Shown here: positions 6,664-8,522 of the stretch, piece after piece
Numbering within the stretch: position 1 is the first letter of the stretch
Layout of the letters: every line of letters starts with the position of its first letter
Assembly (NCBI GenBank): GCA_016209785.1
Contig: JACQVM010000029.1
Location: 1 to 8,522 of the forward strand
From: Candidatus Melainabacteria bacterium
GTDB lineage: Bacteria; Cyanobacteriota; Vampirovibrionia; Obscuribacterales; Obscuribacteraceae
Direction of reading: 5' to 3'
Length of the DNA: 8,522 nucleotides
Program-made: the position numbers and the translations under genes
The notes under the pieces: model-generated
Seen by the model: the letters and a program-made list of their open reading frames with translations, nothing else
Told to the model about the DNA's origin: nothing
The model's database searches: none

Positions 6664-6870
6664 CTACTCAGCTTCAGTAAGCAAAGCAACCTTTTGAGGA
6701 CCAACGTTGCTGACAGACATTCTGGGACCTTGAGAGCGGCGAAATGTTTCTATATAACGACGTAAGGCTTCCCGTATTAGGTCTGATCTAGTACGGTGCT
6801 CAACCTGAGCAACAAAGTCGATTTGTTCAAGCAGTCCTGGTGGGAGAGCCACAAGTACTTTCTTCGGCAT
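6664..6870 (-). CDS. Ribbon-helix-helix (CopG-type) DNA-binding protein
   Basis: This 68-residue protein begins MPKKVLVALPPGLLEQIDF and continues with HRTRSDLIREALRRYIE. That is the CopG/Arc ribbon-helix-helix pattern: a short beta strand that would pair in the dimer and enter the major groove, then helix A, a turn, and helix B with the TRSDLIREAL signature. The tail after about residue 43 is basic and probably disordered. The frame stays open upstream to 6972, but the ATG at 6870 is chosen because AAGGA sits six bases before it and the fold begins there. Such proteins act as dimeric repressors, often controlling their own promoter. No toxin gene is adjacent, so an antitoxin role is unsupported. 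It is transcribed divergently from selD. Confidence 0.85.
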   Translation of the reverse strand: MPKKVLVALPPGLLEQIDFVAQVEHRTRSDLIREALRRYIETFRRSQGPRMSVSNVGPQKVALLTEAE

Positions 6871-7009
6871 GTGCGTTCCTTTTTCCAAGCGATGAAATAA
6901 GAAGAAAACCAGATAACATAGACATCCCGAAGCCCACAGACGTTCGCAAGTATTATCGCCTACCCCGAGCATGTTCCAGAAATTACAATGTACACTCCGG
7001 CTAGCTATT

Positions 7010-7033
7010 TTTAAAGGGCTGAAAGCCTGTAAA
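7010..7033. promoter_or_regulatory. Interrupted dyad, candidate operator
   Basis: TTTAaAGG (7010-7017) and CCTgTAAA (7026-7033) are inverted copies with one internal mismatch, separated by eight bases. A dyad of this size suits a dimeric or tetrameric regulator, and the neighbouring RHH protein is the obvious candidate. The binding partner is inference. A small GGCT/AGCC hairpin (7017-7027) overlaps the same site. Confidence 0.3.
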
Positions 7034-7101
7034 TGTGTAGAGCCTATGAAACTAATATAAAAGGTTTTTTCGAATGCTGGGAATCAAGCTATAGCAAGAT
7101 G

Positions 7102-7116
7102 CACACAGCATGTGTG
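7102..7116 (+). other. Short palindrome in the selD leader region
   Basis: CACACA (7102-7107) and TGTGTG (7111-7116) pair perfectly around GCA, and TTTT follows at 7117-7120. The stem is short and only half G/C. A weak terminator or attenuator ahead of selD is possible but not established. Confidence 0.25.
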
Positions 7117-7217
7117 TTTTAACAAGAGCATCAAATGTACCTTTTGTATGTGATGATTGATTTCTCACGACCGCTATCACTTGAATTTAGCTGCTTATGC
7201 GAATATTGGTGAGGGGA

Positions 7218-8306
7218 ATGAGCACAGGTATGAGCCACTTCAGATCCAACATACAGTCACAGAAGTTAACGGCAAAGGTAAAAGCAACTGGCTGTGCAGC
7301 CAAAATTAACTCTTGCGAGCTAAGTGAGATGATACAAGCACTGTCAAGGCTTGCGTGTCCTCAATTGCTGGCTGGAATAGACAATTTTGAAGATGCTGCT
7401 GTTTACAAGATTGCGGATGACTTGGCAATAATTGAGACAGTCGATTTCTTCCCCCCGCCAGTGGACGATCCAGTTTTGTTTGGTCGCATTGCAGCAACCA
7501 ATGCTTTGTCCGATGTGTATGCTATGGGTGGACGGCCAATTCTAGCTCAAAATATTTTTTGTTTTCCTACCTGTGAGTATTCTCTGGCTATTGCCAAAGA
7601 AATCCTTGCTGGTGGGGCTCGTGCTGTAGCCGAGTCAGGTGCTGTATTGGCTGGAGGGCACTCTATCAATGGCTTAGAACCCATTTATGGGTTAGCAGTA
7701 ACCGGAATTGTCCACCCAGAAAGGATCCTCACTAATTGTGGTGCTAAAGAAGGTGATATCCTTGTGCTTTGCAAACCAGTAGGTACAGGCGTTGGCTTAC
7801 TTGGTTTGAAAGGGGATATGCTTTCTTCAACAGCTCTTAAAGAGCTTCTTGATAGTCTTACTACTCTCAATAAGGATGCACTGGCAATCATCTTAAAGTA
7901 TTGTGTTCATGCTTTGACAGATGTCACTGGATTTGGATTAATTGGCCACGTACACGAGATGTCACAAGCAAGTAGGCTAAAGGTGGAATTGTGGGCTGAC
8001 AAAGTAGTATTGTTGCCGGAGACGCTTAGCCTAGCAGAACAAGGCTTTGTTCCAGCCGCTGCCTATGCCAATCGAAAGTCTTATGAGAAGCATGTTTACT
8101 TTGATGTGCAAGTTGATATTGCCTTGAGTGATTTGTTATTTGATCCACAAACTGCTGGGGGATTGCTTGCTGCAGTGGCTCCATTGCAAGCCGAGGCTGT
8201 TGTGAAGGATTTGCAGGATGCAGGATTAAAGGCCAGTGCCATTGGGGTGTTGCGTGACGGACAGCCAGGACAAGTGGAGGTGATGCTCAATGCTCACACG
8301 AGTTGA
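7218..8306 (+). CDS. selD: Selenide, water dikinase (selenophosphate synthetase)
   Basis: This cytoplasmic enzyme makes selenophosphate from selenide and ATP. Selenophosphate is the selenium donor for selenocysteine, 2-selenouridine in tRNA and selenium cofactors. The protein has 362 residues from the ATG at 7218. The catalytic motif GCAAK has Cys26 (codon TGT, so not selenocysteine) and Lys29. It is followed by the metal/ATP-binding segments EDAAVY, VDFFPPPVDDP and ATNALSDVYAMGG. Further on are LAGGHSI, TDVTGFGLIGH and FDPQTAGGLL. The frame stays open to an ATG at 7197, but that ATG has no Shine-Dalgarno site. GGTGA at 7208-7212 sits five bases before 7218, and an ATG at 7230 is also possible. 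The gene is divergent from the RHH gene and overlaps the downstream yedF-type gene by 17 bases. Confidence 0.96.
   Translation: MSTGMSHFRSNIQSQKLTAKVKATGCAAKINSCELSEMIQALSRLACPQLLAGIDNFEDAAVYKIADDLAIIETVDFFPPPVDDPVLFGRIAATNALSDVYAMGGRPILAQNIFCFPTCEYSLAIAKEILAGGARAVAESGAVLAGGHSINGLEPIYGLAVTGIVHPERILTNCGAKEGDILVLCKPVGTGVGLLGLKGDMLSSTALKELLDSLTTLNKDALAIILKYCVHALTDVTGFGLIGHVHEMSQASRLKVELWADKVVLLPETLSLAEQGFVPAAAYANRKSYEKHVYFDVQVDIALSDLLFDPQTAGGLLAAVAPLQAEAVVKDLQDAGLKASAIGVLRDGQPGQVEVMLNAHTS
8276..8283 (+). promoter_or_regulatory. Strong ribosome binding site for the yedF-type gene
   Basis: GGAGGTGA is a full anti-Shine-Dalgarno match and lies six bases before the ATG at 8290. It sits inside the selD coding sequence, so the downstream gene can be initiated independently or by coupling. 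It also decides that gene's start. Confidence 0.8.
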
Positions 8307-8522
8307 TCTTAGGGGACTGATATGCCCAGAGCCAGTCCTGAAAGTAAAAAAGCTCACGGATGATCCTCAATTAACTGAAATTGAGGCGTTAGTTGACGAT
8401 GATGTTTGTGTCAACAATCTGCGACGTTTAGCTAAGTCGCTTAAGGCAACTGCCGAAGTACAAGATAAGAATGGTTACTATATTGTTACTATTAAATTGA
8501 AAGAGAACATAATGCTACAGCC
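8290..8522 (+). CDS. yedF: YedF/TusA-like sulfur-carrier-fold protein, N-terminal part
   Basis: The frame is open for 77 codons to the window edge, so the 3' end is missing. The N-terminus, MLTRVDLRGLICPEPVLKVK, has the TusA/SirA fold signature LRGLxCPEPVLK with the conserved CPxP cysteine at residue 12. The rest (EALVDDD, NNLRRLAKSL, GYYIVTIKL) fits the beta-alpha-beta-alpha-beta-beta domain of about 75 residues. No stop occurs at the usual TusA length, and the protein continues with KENIMLQ. That, together with overlap with selD, favours YedF, a selenium-metabolism protein with a TusA-like N-terminal domain and a DsrE-like C-terminal domain. A single-domain TusA ending just past the window cannot be excluded. 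The exact role of YedF is not well established in general. The start is set by a strong GGAGGTGA site. Confidence 0.8.
   Translation, partial: MLTRVDLRGLICPEPVLKVKKLTDDPQLTEIEALVDDDVCVNNLRRLAKSLKATAEVQDKNGYYIVTIKLKENIMLQ

Larger units (their letters stand above)
6871..7217. other. Divergent intergenic region between the RHH gene and selD
   Basis: This 347-base stretch separates two divergently transcribed genes and must carry both of their 5' regions. I see no credible coding frame in it. It contains a short AT-rich tract near 7051-7070, an interrupted dyad at 7010-7033 and a short CA/TG palindrome at 7102-7116. No promoter could be picked with confidence on either strand, and I recognise no riboswitch. 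Confidence 0.6.

Noticed and set aside
6664..6870. Toxin-antitoxin module containing the RHH protein
   Set aside because: The next gene on the strand is an anchored Gly/Phe-rich protein with no toxin features, and the spacing (over 100 bases) is too wide for a typical module.
6871..6972. Longer N-terminus for the ribbon-helix-helix protein, adding 34 residues
   Set aside because: The extension is Cys-rich and unlike the family, while the internal ATG at 6870 has a clear AAGGA site and begins exactly at the fold.
7197..7217. Upstream ATG for selD at 7197
   Set aside because: No Shine-Dalgarno site precedes it, whereas GGTGA precedes the ATG at 7218 at good spacing.
7293..7298. Possible selenocysteine at the SelD catalytic position
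   Set aside because: The codon in the GCAAK motif is TGT, an ordinary cysteine codon. No in-frame TGA interrupts the gene.
1..8522. CRISPR arrays, tRNA or rRNA genes, transposases and phage genes
   Set aside because: I looked for regularly spaced repeats, tRNA-like cloverleaf ends and mobile-element proteins and saw none. The only repeat cluster is the short GC-rich block near 3170-3362.

Overview
Eight genes with recognisable or describable products lie in this window, plus two gene fragments cut by the window edges counted among or beside them. Base composition is intermediate by eye, genes are closely packed on both strands, and Shine-Dalgarno-like sites precede several starts, so this is a bacterial chromosome. 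No phage, transposase, CRISPR, tRNA or rRNA is visible. The lineage cannot be fixed from the sequence. A Ser/Thr kinase of the YRDLKP type, a CPBP protease and an oxidative pentose phosphate cluster together would suit a cyanobacterial relative such as Melainabacteria/Vampirovibrionia, but that is a weak inference.

Layout: 1-107 is the 3' end of an unidentified plus-strand gene. From 3046 down to 192 on the minus strand is a sugar-phosphate cluster in the order rpiB, zwf, pgl. It encodes ribose-5-phosphate isomerase B, glucose-6-phosphate dehydrogenase and 6-phosphogluconolactonase. rpiB and zwf overlap, so they are probably translated together. 6-phosphogluconate dehydrogenase (gnd), which would link the products, is not in the window.

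From 3062 to 3405 is a divergent intergenic region. It holds a plausible rpiB promoter and an unusual GC-rich block of two imperfect tandem repeats, flanked by a perfect 11-bp direct repeat. From 3406 to 6195 on the plus strand is a two-gene membrane signalling unit: a transmembrane Ser/Thr kinase with an extracytoplasmic coiled coil, then a multi-pass CPBP intramembrane protease with a large extracytoplasmic helical insert. A 9-bp hairpin sits between them.

From 6213 to 6870 on the minus strand are a small membrane protein with an acidic Gly/Phe-rich tail and a small ribbon-helix-helix DNA-binding protein. The 347-bp gap at 6871-7217 contains dyad elements that could be operators. From 7218 to the end on the plus strand is a selenium pair: selD (selenophosphate synthetase) overlapped by the start of a yedF/TusA-type gene that runs off the window. 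This suggests that the organism uses selenium, but the window does not show for which end product.
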